From Alphaproteobacteria bacterium MarineAlpha9_Bin6 (GTDB lineage Bacteria > Pseudomonadota > Alphaproteobacteria > UBA7887), in the NCBI GenBank assembly GCA_002937585.1, contig PTKE01000015.1:1-35462 (forward strand): a stretch of DNA of 35,462 nucleotides. Reading direction: 5' to 3'. The first letter of the stretch is position 1. The number at the start of each line of letters is the position of its first letter. The translations under genes were made by a program, and so were the position numbers. The notes beneath the pieces were generated by a model. It saw nothing but the letters and a program-made list of their open reading frames with translations, had not been told where the DNA came from and made no database searches. Shown in pieces: positions 1 to 8,099 of the stretch.

Positions 1-1
1 A

Positions 2-1351
2 CTAACCGAGGTCGTCTTTGGTCCCATGGGCAACGCAGAAATGGAACGAGTCCTCGACAACACACACGAATATCGGGTCGTTACTGATCCCGAGGAGGCC
101 GGGCGCAAAGTCCACAAGAAGGTTGAGCTGTTCGCCAATATCTCGGAACCCATGTTTTGCGGCACCTGCCATGACGTGACACTGTTCAACGGCTTTCGAC
201 TCGAAGAAGCGTTCAGTGAATACCGGACATCCCCAGCAGCTGCACGCGGAGAAACCTGCCAAGATTGCCACATGGGCAAGGTCCAGGGCGTAGCATCGGG
301 CTATGATTACGGACCAGCTGCAGTCGTCGGTGGAGTCGAAACGATGCCCCGCAAACTTACGAACCACTTTTTTGCGGGTCCCGACTATTCGCTGATCCAT
401 CCCGGAATCTTCCCGCATAACTCTGTGGCGCAGGCGCTCGCGACGATGGAGGAATGGCTACAGTTTGATGTCGACGCCGGCTGGGGCACTGACGAATTCG
501 AGGACACCGTCACCGACGACGGGCAGTTTCCAGAAGCCTGGCAGTCCATCGATGACCGCTACGATGCCCGCGATATTATTGATTATCAGCTGGAACGACT
601 CGCATGGGCAACCGAACAGCGGCTCGAGGTGCTGCGTAACGGCTACATACTTGGCGATATTGTCACCAAACGTGCCGACGCAGGCGGCATTGAATTCGAC
701 GTCCAGGTGAGAAGTGGCACCGACGGTCACAACGTACCAACGGGCTTTACCGGCGAGCGGTTGGTCTGGCTTGAAGTAACGGTGACGGATGATGACGGCA
801 ACGTGGTGTTCGTATCCGGCGACCGCGACCCAAATGGTGACTTGCGCGATGGCCATTCGGCATACGTGCATGCTGGCGTGACTGCACTAGACCCTTACCT
901 GATGAGTCTCCAATCGATCTTTGTCACGCAGAATGTTCGGGGCGGTGAGATAGAGCACGTGATCCCAATTCCTTATCCGGTGACTGCCCTGCCAAGGGTG
1001 TTGCCATCGGCAGTATCGCTGGTATTCACCGGAGAGCCGGCGACAGAACGAGTCCACAAGAGGGGTATAGAGCCTCTTGGAGAGCGGTGGGGACACTATG
1101 TTGTTGAAGGCGACGCGCTGACCGGCCCGGGCCCGTATCGAGCGGTGATCAAGCTGATCCAGCAACCGGTTCCGATCAACCTCGTAGTGGCCATGCAGGA
1201 TGTTGGATTTGACTACGGACTCACGCCACGCCAAGTTGGCGACGCGTACATCGCTGGCGCACAGGTATTATGGGAGCGCGAGGTGATATTCAATATTGAC
1301 CCTGGTCAGGCCACAAATCAGACGGATAACGAAACAAAATTGGATGGTTAG
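2..1351 (+). CDS. Multiheme cytochrome c, C-terminal part (5' end outside the window)
   Basis: The frame is open from base 2, before the first ATG at 26, so the true start lies left of the window. Two heme c motifs are visible, CGTCH at 158-172 and CQDCH at 257-271. Nearby His residues (for example in LTNHFF and SLIHPG) could be axial ligands. The second half (from about base 690) has no heme motif. It looks like a beta-rich domain and contains GHNVPTGF, a signature I associate with the carboxy-terminal domain of cytochrome c554/c-prime-type multiheme proteins. Such proteins work in the periplasm or at the cell surface as electron carriers. More hemes are expected in the missing part. The next gene encodes an outer-membrane barrel, which suggests a cytochrome that hands electrons to or through the outer membrane; that role is inferred. 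Its own substrate, if any, cannot be read. Confidence 0.85.
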   Translation, partial: LTEVVFGPMGNAEMERVLDNTHEYRVVTDPEEAGRKVHKKVELFANISEPMFCGTCHDVTLFNGFRLEEAFSEYRTSPAAARGETCQDCHMGKVQGVASGYDYGPAAVVGGVETMPRKLTNHFFAGPDYSLIHPGIFPHNSVAQALATMEEWLQFDVDAGWGTDEFEDTVTDDGQFPEAWQSIDDRYDARDIIDYQLERLAWATEQRLEVLRNGYILGDIVTKRADAGGIEFDVQVRSGTDGHNVPTGFTGERLVWLEVTVTDDDGNVVFVSGDRDPNGDLRDGHSAYVHAGVTALDPYLMSLQSIFVTQNVRGGEIEHVIPIPYPVTALPRVLPSAVSLVFTGEPATERVHKRGIEPLGERWGHYVVEGDALTGPGPYRAVIKLIQQPVPINLVVAMQDVGFDYGLTPRQVGDAYIAGAQVLWEREVIFNIDPGQATNQTDNETKLDG

Positions 1352-1364
1352 ATTGGCTTCTGTG

Positions 1365-1397
1365 CTCGCTGTGCACGTGAATAACGCGGACAGCGAG
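1365..1397 (+). terminator. Inverted repeat between multiheme cytochrome and barrel genes
   Basis: CTCGCTGT at 1365-1372 and ACAGCGAG at 1390-1397 are perfect 8-base arms around a 17-base loop. Wobble pairs can extend the stem outward. No T-run follows, so this may be a processing site or weak attenuator rather than a true terminator. Confidence 0.3.
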
Positions 1398-1457
1398 TGC
1401 GAGTTGTAGTATTGAAAATTATGTCTTTCCGACGAAAGCCTTGGGGAGCAGTTGGAT

Positions 1458-2954
1458 ATGGGTAGATGCCGCTGGTACGGACGTAGCACCTCTTCATGGT
1501 CGCGGTTAAGCGTTGTCACGTTAGTGGCTGTGAGCCTTCTTGGCTCCACCGCATATGCGTCGGACGACGAGCAAGGTGGACACTGGTACGACTGGTTCTG
1601 GCCTCTCGGGGCACCGGCGCCCGTCGAAGCCTTGAAGCACGAATATGTTCCATTTAAAGGGCTCGGTGAAATTCCGAACCGACCGAAACTGATGATTGAG
1701 CTTGGCGACGCTTTCCTTGGTACGGGGCGGCTCAATCCCGGATTTCAGGTTCCCATTATCGGCGCCGTCTGGCAACCTCGACTTTGGTCCTACTTTATCA
1801 GTCGAACAGCACTGCAATCCTTCGATAATGGGGCGGCAGGCGCTGATCGCGAGACAGAAATTGCGAACCGAACAGACCTTTTCGTCAATTTGCAACTTAC
1901 CGGAACGGAAAAGATTCTCTTGGGCCTCAGGCCGTTCGACGCAAATTCGCCAAGACGCTTTACCAAGTACACCTTCAGCGGAGCCGACGAAGACTTCAAA
2001 AACGAACTCAACCTAGACGTTGAAGCTCTGTTTTTTGAGGGTGACGTAGGAAGTCTGTTTCCAATATTGGATGAAAAGGGCGTCACACCGATTGATTTTG
2101 GATTTTCGGTCGGTCGTCAGTCGATTACCTTCCAGGAAGGAATTCTTATCAACGATACCGTCGATATGATCGGGTTTAACCGCAACAATCTTACTTTTCC
2201 AGGCGCCTCAAACCTGAGATTTTCGGGTATGTGGGCATGGGACCGACTGGACCGGAATGACCGGGTTCGGGGATCCAATGCGAATATGTTGGCATTGTTT
2301 ACAGCGATAGATACACATGTCAGCACATTTAGTGTGGATACCATTTACGTCGCGGACAACGCGGCCGATGGCTCAGGAGATGCGTTTTATCTCGGCGTCT
2401 CAGCAATCCAGCGGATGAAGGTTCTGGGGCGACTAGGCGTGAGCACGGCGTACCGGGTCAACAGTTCTTTTGCGCTCGATGATGAAATTAGTGGGAACGT
2501 GATTGGCGATGGCACCCTGGTGACGGGTGAGTTCTCTTTCACACCGCATGGCTCACACGATATCGCCTATTTCAATCCGTTTTTGGCCCTTGGAAATTTT
2601 ACGCAAGCAGGACGCGAGGCAATTGTCGGAGGGCCGTTGGCAAACACCGGAATACTGTTCGCGTCGGCGAATCTCAGCACCTACGGCGCCGAAGTTAGCC
2701 CGTTCGTCGATGATGACATCGGGTTTGCCATCGGTTATCAGGCATTTTGGCAACATGGTCGTCGCAATCTAACTTTAGAGCTCGCAACGAAGAAGGATTA
2801 TTCGGGAAGTGGCAATGATTCTGTCGCGATCGGATATCAGCTGCAACAAGCAATTGCACAGTATGTTCAAATTCAGATCGAGTCCTTTTACACGTTCAAT
2901 GACACCATTTCGGACGGCGCAGGGGCACGCTTTGAAGTACTAGTGGTATATTGA
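1458..2954 (+). CDS. Outer-membrane beta-barrel (porin-like) protein
   Basis: This 498-residue protein has a Sec signal peptide: basic start, hydrophobic stretch VVTLVAVSLLGS and a likely cut after AYA near residue 35. The mature part has alternating polar and hydrophobic strands rich in Gly, Asn, Asp and aromatics. It ends in FEVLVVY, and a final aromatic residue is the usual BAM-recognition mark of outer-membrane barrels. I chose ATG 1458 because GGGGAG at 1443-1448 sits 9 bases upstream; a TTG at 1452 would be too close. I do not recognise a named family. It is shorter than MtrB-type barrels of about 700 residues. It lies between a multiheme cytochrome and a reductase gene, so it may hold a cytochrome or pass a substrate across the outer membrane. 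An ordinary porin is the alternative. Confidence 0.72.
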   Translation: MGRCRWYGRSTSSWSRLSVVTLVAVSLLGSTAYASDDEQGGHWYDWFWPLGAPAPVEALKHEYVPFKGLGEIPNRPKLMIELGDAFLGTGRLNPGFQVPIIGAVWQPRLWSYFISRTALQSFDNGAAGADRETEIANRTDLFVNLQLTGTEKILLGLRPFDANSPRRFTKYTFSGADEDFKNELNLDVEALFFEGDVGSLFPILDEKGVTPIDFGFSVGRQSITFQEGILINDTVDMIGFNRNNLTFPGASNLRFSGMWAWDRLDRNDRVRGSNANMLALFTAIDTHVSTFSVDTIYVADNAADGSGDAFYLGVSAIQRMKVLGRLGVSTAYRVNSSFALDDEISGNVIGDGTLVTGEFSFTPHGSHDIAYFNPFLALGNFTQAGREAIVGGPLANTGILFASANLSTYGAEVSPFVDDDIGFAIGYQAFWQHGRRNLTLELATKKDYSGSGNDSVAIGYQLQQAIAQYVQIQIESFYTFNDTISDGAGARFEVLVVY

Positions 2955-2967
2955 TTTAGGATAGCAC

Positions 2968-3020
2968 AAAAAAGATGAGATCGTGCCGCGCTAGCCGGCT
3001 ATTCGTAACCGATCTTCATC
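2968..3020 (-). terminator. Terminator-like hairpin read on the minus strand
   Basis: GATGAGATCG (2974-2983) pairs with CGATCTTCATC (3010-3020) apart from one bulged base. On the minus strand the stem is followed by T6 (A-run 2968-2973). The 26-base loop is long but contains a small GCCG/CGGC hairpin. No minus-strand gene lies close by, so the role is unclear; on the plus strand it sits in the leader of the reductase gene. Confidence 0.35.
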
Positions 3021-3132
3021 TAGCGTAGAGATTAAGATGGAGGGCATACTTGGTTTTCGGCGCATACGTCCTACAAGGGTCAAAAGTGTTTAGGTTTGTC
3101 AAGACCGGGGAAATTGAAAGAGTGAGACAGTA

Positions 3133-4422
3133 ATGGATGCCTTGTTTGGATCAACCGCGGTCCACTTAGTCGGCGCCATCATTATGGCCACGGCTTTGTT
3201 CCAGGTGGCGGTTCTTCTTTTCACCTCCTGGCGCGGTGCAATTTTTGCCCGAAGCCAACAAGAATTGTCTCTTCAGCTTTTAAAACGTCGCGTCGAAGCA
3301 GAAACACTACACGGTCAGATGGAACGGGACAAAGGCAGCTCGACTTGGTCCGGCCTGCGCAAGTTCCGCATCAACCGAAAGGTGCCGGAAGGCGGCGGCA
3401 TTTCCTCCTTCTATCTCGTACCCCACGATGGCAAAGAGATCCCACAGTTCGACCCGGGTCAATATTTAACCTTTAGTCTGCGCTTGCCGGATCGAGAGAA
3501 ACCGCTCGTGCGGTGCTATTCTTTATCGGACGGTAGCCTTCAAAGGGAACACTACCGTGTCAGCATCAAGCGGGCGGACCCGCCACGCAAGGCACCAGAG
3601 GCCCCGCCCGGGGTATCATCGAGTTTTTTCCATAACGCACTTAACGAGGGCGACATCGTTGATGTTAAAGCGCCGTCTGGAAATTTTTATCTCGACATCT
3701 CTAAACATACGCCGGTGGTCCTGATAGGTGGCGGTATCGGGCTGACCCCAATGCTTAGCATGCTCAATACTCTTTGTGAATCGGACTCCCAACGAGAAAC
3801 TTGGTTGTTTTACGGAGTCAGAAATGGCGAAGAGCACATCATGCGCGAGCACTTAGCACAGCTCGAGGCTGAACATGAGAACGTGCATTTGCAAGTGTGC
3901 TACAGCAATCCCCGAGATGGTGTCGACACCGATGGAACCGACTACCACCACGCTGAAAGGGTAAGTATCGAACTTTTTAAACGGGTCCTGCCATCCAATA
4001 ACTACGAATACTACATTTGTGGACCCGGGCCGATGATGGAGTCAATGACCAACGGGCTTCGGGAGTGGGGCGTTCCAGACAGCGATGTGCATTTCGAAGC
4101 ATTCGGCCCCGCCAGCGTCAAAAAAACCGCGCCGGCCAAAAAAAAGGCGGTGCCAGCCGGGGCAGCCGCTATCGAGGTCGTTTTTTCGAAGTCAGGAAAA
4201 ACTTTGAAGTGGGACGGGTCGGCTGAATCTATACTCGAACTTGCTGAAAACAACGGGATCGACATCGACTCAGGGTGCAGAGCGGGAAGCTGCGGCACCT
4301 GCATTACCGCGCTCAAGGGGGGAGAGGTTGACTACATCGAAGAACCAGGCGCATTACCTGAGGACAGCTCTTGTCTAGCTTGCATCGCGGTGCCAAAGAA
4401 CAATTTGACCCTAGACGCTTGA
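3133..4422 (+). CDS. Membrane-anchored FAD/NAD(P)-binding reductase with C-terminal 2Fe-2S ferredoxin
   Basis: This 429-residue protein has one transmembrane helix (about 9-32), then a ferredoxin-NADP reductase-type module. The FAD motif is R127-C-Y-S, the nucleotide motif GGGIGLTPM starts at about 199, and CGPGPMM follows. A Lys/Ala/Pro linker leads to a plant-type 2Fe-2S domain with C382-x4-C387-x2-C390 and a late Cys in SSCLAC. The order FNR module then ferredoxin matches reductases such as Hcr and phthalate/vanillate-type oxygenase reductases. It should pass electrons between NAD(P)H and a one-electron partner on the cytoplasmic side of the membrane. There is no oxygenase or hybrid-cluster gene beside it. 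Its neighbours are cytochromes and a barrel, so I infer that it feeds or drains this electron chain. The Shine-Dalgarno site is weak (GAGTGAG upstream), so the start is less certain than for its neighbours. Confidence 0.88.
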   Translation: MDALFGSTAVHLVGAIIMATALFQVAVLLFTSWRGAIFARSQQELSLQLLKRRVEAETLHGQMERDKGSSTWSGLRKFRINRKVPEGGGISSFYLVPHDGKEIPQFDPGQYLTFSLRLPDREKPLVRCYSLSDGSLQREHYRVSIKRADPPRKAPEAPPGVSSSFFHNALNEGDIVDVKAPSGNFYLDISKHTPVVLIGGGIGLTPMLSMLNTLCESDSQRETWLFYGVRNGEEHIMREHLAQLEAEHENVHLQVCYSNPRDGVDTDGTDYHHAERVSIELFKRVLPSNNYEYYICGPGPMMESMTNGLREWGVPDSDVHFEAFGPASVKKTAPAKKKAVPAGAAAIEVVFSKSGKTLKWDGSAESILELAENNGIDIDSGCRAGSCGTCITALKGGEVDYIEEPGALPEDSSCLACIAVPKNNLTLDA

Positions 4423-4485
4423 ACTGGGTGAACGAGGGAAGTTATCTTAGTGTGGCGCGGCATTTATATATGGAGGCTTGGTAAA

Positions 4486-5505
4486 ATGGAAAATACGGCA
4501 TTCGTGGACCGATTGTATCAAGCGCTCGGAACGACTGCTCTCGCGCTGGGCCTTGTTCTGGGCCTGCTCGCTGGCCCGTCACCGGCCGCAGCGCAGGAAA
4601 TGCGCCTTGACCCGGCTCTGGTAAAGGGTCCGGACGCTTGCGGAGAATGCCACAAGTCTTCGGTCGGCGTCTGGAAAGACACGCACCACGCCACAACCTT
4701 CAAAAGCTTGCCGCGTAGTGATAAGGCCAAAGAAATTGCAAAAGCTATGGGGATCCGGCGAATCAAGAGCGAGAGCGACTGCCTAGGTTGCCATTTTACC
4801 TCTGCGGCCGTGGATGGCGATGCTAAACCCATCGCGGGAATTACCTGCGAATCCTGCCACGGTGCCGGCAAAAACTGGATCGACGTACACAGCGATTTTG
4901 GGGGCAAGGGTGTGACCGCCGATACAGAGGACCCCGCCCACAAGACAGCAAGGTATGAACAATCCGAGGCAGCGGGTTTAATTCGACCCTCACGGATCTA
5001 CGCGGTAGCGGAGAACTGCTACACCTGCCATACCGTCCCTAATGAAAAACTCGTTAACGTAGGGGGACACCCGGCCGGTAGCAAATTCGAGCTGGTAGCA
5101 TGGAGTCACGGTGAAGTCCGACACAATGTCTGGTACTCGAAGGAAAACAACGCTTCTCCGCTCGAACGGCAACGGATGATGTACATCGTCGGCCAAGCAC
5201 TCGATTTAGAGTACGCCTTACGCGGTGTCGCAAAAGCAACGGAGAAGGCAAAATACGCTGTCGCTATGGCCAAACGTGCTAAAAGAGCCGAGAAACGACT
5301 TCAGAAAATTGCCGAAATGGTGGACGCACCAGAGATCCAGGCCATTCTCGCTATCGCTGCCGAAGCCAAGCTTAAATTAAACAACGAGGAACAGCTGACA
5401 ACGGCAGCCAATGGAGTATCGGTGGAGGCTAAGAAACTTTCCGACAGCTATGATGGAAGTCAGTTTGCCGGAATCGATGCCATATTGCCGAAACTGGATA
5501 AGTAA
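4486..5505 (+). CDS. Periplasmic tetraheme cytochrome c (c554-like)
   Basis: This 339-residue protein has a signal peptide with hydrophobic core ALALGLVLGLLAG and cut near AAAQE. Four heme c motifs are present: CGECH (Cys 52), CLGCH (99), CESCH (121) and CYTCH (178). The spacing and the paired His residues (THHATT, GHPAG, SHGEVRHN) fit the cytochrome c554 family of periplasmic tetraheme carriers. The last 110 residues carry no heme. They are rich in Ala, Lys and Glu and probably form long helices, perhaps for docking. ATG 4486 was chosen because GGAGG at 4472-4476 is 9 bases upstream; the GTG at 4450 has no such site. The next gene begins 46 bases downstream, so co-transcription is likely. 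The partner and direction of electron flow are not shown by the sequence. Confidence 0.88.
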   Translation: MENTAFVDRLYQALGTTALALGLVLGLLAGPSPAAAQEMRLDPALVKGPDACGECHKSSVGVWKDTHHATTFKSLPRSDKAKEIAKAMGIRRIKSESDCLGCHFTSAAVDGDAKPIAGITCESCHGAGKNWIDVHSDFGGKGVTADTEDPAHKTARYEQSEAAGLIRPSRIYAVAENCYTCHTVPNEKLVNVGGHPAGSKFELVAWSHGEVRHNVWYSKENNASPLERQRMMYIVGQALDLEYALRGVAKATEKAKYAVAMAKRAKRAEKRLQKIAEMVDAPEIQAILAIAAEAKLKLNNEEQLTTAANGVSVEAKKLSDSYDGSQFAGIDAILPKLDK

Positions 5506-5551
5506 GGGGAAAACCCATTTATAGGACCATACCGCGCGCGCGGAGGCGGTG

Positions 5552-7279
5552 ATGGCCGACACGACCACAACCATCCAGCGCCCACAACGCTGGGATAGCC
5601 CATTTGGGCCAGAGATGACGGACGCTGACGTTGAACGCGTCCTCGCGCTTGAGCCGTTTTGCAACATGGACCCGGAGCGATTTCCAGCGAGTCAGTCACT
5701 CGCGGGAGTCATTAAAAATGACACACGATTGATCCGTTACAACGACGGTGACATCCTCGTGCGGGCTGGAGATTATGGTAATTCAGCATTTTTGGTGGTA
5801 TCCGGCGAGGCCCACGTGGTTCTACCACAGACCCCCCTCCCTGAGGAGATGCTTGGTCGAGCGACTGAGAGAACAAAGGGCATAGTAGAAGCCGTTAGCC
5901 AACTCTGGAAAAACTCTAAATATCCAGAGGTACGGGATCACAACCGCTATGAAGACGGAGGTGCCACGGGAACACGCGGCAGCGATCAACATGCACGTAT
6001 TTTCTTGCAGGATGTCCCGACGGTTCTAAACGAGCATCGCACCAGAACACTGGGTGCGGGCGAGATGTTCGGGGAAATTGCTGCGCTTGGCCGAACACAG
6101 CGCACAGCCACCGTTTTTGCCGGGGGCGACTCAGAGCTTCTCGAAATCAGATGGCAGGGATTGAAAGAACTGCGCCGAAGGGTTGATGAGTTTCGCAAAC
6201 ACGTCGATAACCTATACCGGCAACGCAGCCTCACGGCACATTTGCAAGCAACACCGATGTTCGAACATCTCAGTGATGAGGTAATCGAAAAGATCGCCGA
6301 TGAGACGTTATTCGAGACTTATGGAAATTTTGACTGGCACACCTCCTACAAACGCTTATCGGAAGGACGTCCTGAAGACCGCCTTGCCCGCGAGCCAGTA
6401 ATAGTTTCAGAAGGCGATTATCCGGACGGATTGTTACTAGTTCGTTCCGGTTTTGGGCGGATCAGTAAGTCGGTCAATAACGGTCATCGCACCCTGCAGT
6501 ATATTGGAGCCGGTAAGGTTTTTGGTCTGCAGGAGATCATCCATAACTGGCGCCAAAAGGATTCAAGGCCACTTCAGACCAGTCTTCGGGCGTTGGGCTA
6601 CACAGACATTCTCCGAGTACCGACCAAGATTATCGAAGAATTAGTACTGCCAACCCTGACAGATGAGGCGCTAAACCGGTTGACCGGTTTAACACATCAG
6701 ACCAGCAGGCCGGCCGAAGCAGATACGAGTGGAGTTGTGGGTCTGGACGCAGGCATGTTGGAGTTTCTAGTCGAATACCGATACATCAATGGCAGTGCAA
6801 CCATGTTGATCGACCTCGACCGTTGCGTTAGATGCGATGAATGCGTCACCGCTTGTGCCAAGGGACATGACAACAATCCCCGTTTCAACCGTCATGGCCG
6901 ACGCTACGACCACTACATGGTGGCCAATGCTTGTATGCACTGCGCAGACCCCGTTTGTATGATTGGTTGTCCAACCGGTGCAATTCACCGGTCTTCATCA
7001 GCGGGTCAGGTGGTTATAAACGACGACACCTGTATTGGGTGCTCTACTTGCGCCAACTCGTGTCCTTACGACAACATTCGAATGGTTGATGTGCGGGATC
7101 AAAATGGTGCTTTCATTCTTGACCAGTCGATGAGTGCACCAATCGTAAAAGCTACCAAATGCGACCTTTGCGTTGACCAACCAGGTGGCCCCGCATGTCA
7201 AAGGGCCTGTCCTCATGATGCACTGAAACGCGTTGATATGAGTGATATGGGATCACTTGCAGACTGGCTGGACAGGTAG
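5552..7279 (+). CDS. Cyclic-nucleotide-binding (x2) / four-cluster 4Fe-4S ferredoxin fusion protein
   Basis: This 575-residue protein has no signal peptide or membrane segment, so it is cytoplasmic. It carries two cNMP-binding (CRP-type) folds, then a DmsB/NrfC-type ferredoxin. The first fold (about 45-205) keeps the phosphate-binding cassette with FGEIAAL and RTAT, including the Glu and Arg that hold the nucleotide phosphate. It also has an insertion of about 65 residues before that cassette. The second fold (about 215-370) has VFGLQE but no matching Arg, so it probably does not bind nucleotide. From about 425 to 555 there are four Cys clusters, starting at CVRCDEC, CMHCADPVC, CIGCSTC and CDLCVDQPGGPAC, enough for four 4Fe-4S centres. 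GGAGG at 5542-5546 supports ATG 5552. It overlaps the next gene (membrane cytochrome b) by one base, so the two proteins are probably partners. Control of electron flow by cAMP or a related nucleotide is inference. Confidence 0.9.
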   Translation: MADTTTTIQRPQRWDSPFGPEMTDADVERVLALEPFCNMDPERFPASQSLAGVIKNDTRLIRYNDGDILVRAGDYGNSAFLVVSGEAHVVLPQTPLPEEMLGRATERTKGIVEAVSQLWKNSKYPEVRDHNRYEDGGATGTRGSDQHARIFLQDVPTVLNEHRTRTLGAGEMFGEIAALGRTQRTATVFAGGDSELLEIRWQGLKELRRRVDEFRKHVDNLYRQRSLTAHLQATPMFEHLSDEVIEKIADETLFETYGNFDWHTSYKRLSEGRPEDRLAREPVIVSEGDYPDGLLLVRSGFGRISKSVNNGHRTLQYIGAGKVFGLQEIIHNWRQKDSRPLQTSLRALGYTDILRVPTKIIEELVLPTLTDEALNRLTGLTHQTSRPAEADTSGVVGLDAGMLEFLVEYRYINGSATMLIDLDRCVRCDECVTACAKGHDNNPRFNRHGRRYDHYMVANACMHCADPVCMIGCPTGAIHRSSSAGQVVINDDTCIGCSTCANSCPYDNIRMVDVRDQNGAFILDQSMSAPIVKATKCDLCVDQPGGPACQRACPHDALKRVDMSDMGSLADWLDR

Positions 7280-8097
7280 TGACGTTTGCCTCTCGCCGCC
7301 TGCGCAACATATCGATTGTAATTTTGGTCGCATTGGGTTTGTTGATAGGTCATCAAGTCTATAACGTGGCGCTCTATCAGGAACAGTTTTTATCTGGCTG
7401 GTTATTAATCGGTACAGTCCTATTCTTAACATTCTATAACGCCCGAAAGAAACTTAGCATGCTCCCTATCGGGACAGCTGCTAAATGGCTTCAGTTTCAT
7501 ATTTACCTCGGTTTTCTTTCTGTTCTTTTATTTTTTCTTCACATTAGCTGGCGTATTCCAAATGGTTGGCTAGAAGGTTTGTTAGCAGTTTTTTTTATCG
7601 GAGTGTCTCTAAGCGGGGTCACTGGACTATACCTTAGTCGCCGTCTTTCTAAGTTGCTAACTCAGCGCGGCGAAGAGGTAATATTTGAACGCATCCCCGG
7701 CTTCATCGCAGGATTACGAAGTGAGGCAGAGGAACTGGCATTACAATGCGCTTCCGGAACCAGCTCCTCGACTATCAGTGATTATTACGCTGCCGACTTG
7801 GCTCCTTTCTTTTCTGGACCAAAAAATCTGATGCGTCACTTTTTGGGTTCTCGTCGCGCCCTATTCGAAATGATCAAACAGACCACTAATATGGACCGCT
7901 ATTTAAACGACAAAGAGCGGGAATTCGCAGAAAAACTTCGTCAATTAATCGAGAAAAAGGATGAACTTGACTACCACTATGCTCTGCAAGCAATCCTTAA
8001 GGGTTGGCTGTTTATTCACATTCCACTCACGTACGGGATGATAATTTTAGCAGTCATACACCTGGTACTGGCATACGCGTTCAGCGGAGGCCTTTGA
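7279..8097 (+). CDS. b-type membrane cytochrome with two H-x13-H helices
   Basis: This 272-residue protein has about five transmembrane helices (10-28, 38-54, 73-90, 101-119, 245-268) and a hydrophilic loop from about 121 to 243. Helix 3 carries His74 and His88, and helix 5 carries His247 and His261. Each pair is 14 residues apart, as in diheme membrane cytochromes where two helices hold a heme on each side of the bilayer. It would link quinones or a cytoplasmic donor to periplasmic carriers. The GTG start overlaps the stop of the ferredoxin gene (TAGTG), a mark of translational coupling. Some codons are more AT-rich than in the neighbours, as is common in membrane proteins. I do not recognise a named family. 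The heme reading rests on His spacing and context only. Confidence 0.75.
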   Translation: MTFASRRLRNISIVILVALGLLIGHQVYNVALYQEQFLSGWLLIGTVLFLTFYNARKKLSMLPIGTAAKWLQFHIYLGFLSVLLFFLHISWRIPNGWLEGLLAVFFIGVSLSGVTGLYLSRRLSKLLTQRGEEVIFERIPGFIAGLRSEAEELALQCASGTSSSTISDYYAADLAPFFSGPKNLMRHFLGSRRALFEMIKQTTNMDRYLNDKEREFAEKLRQLIEKKDELDYHYALQAILKGWLFIHIPLTYGMIILAVIHLVLAYAFSGGL

Positions 8098-8099
8098 TC

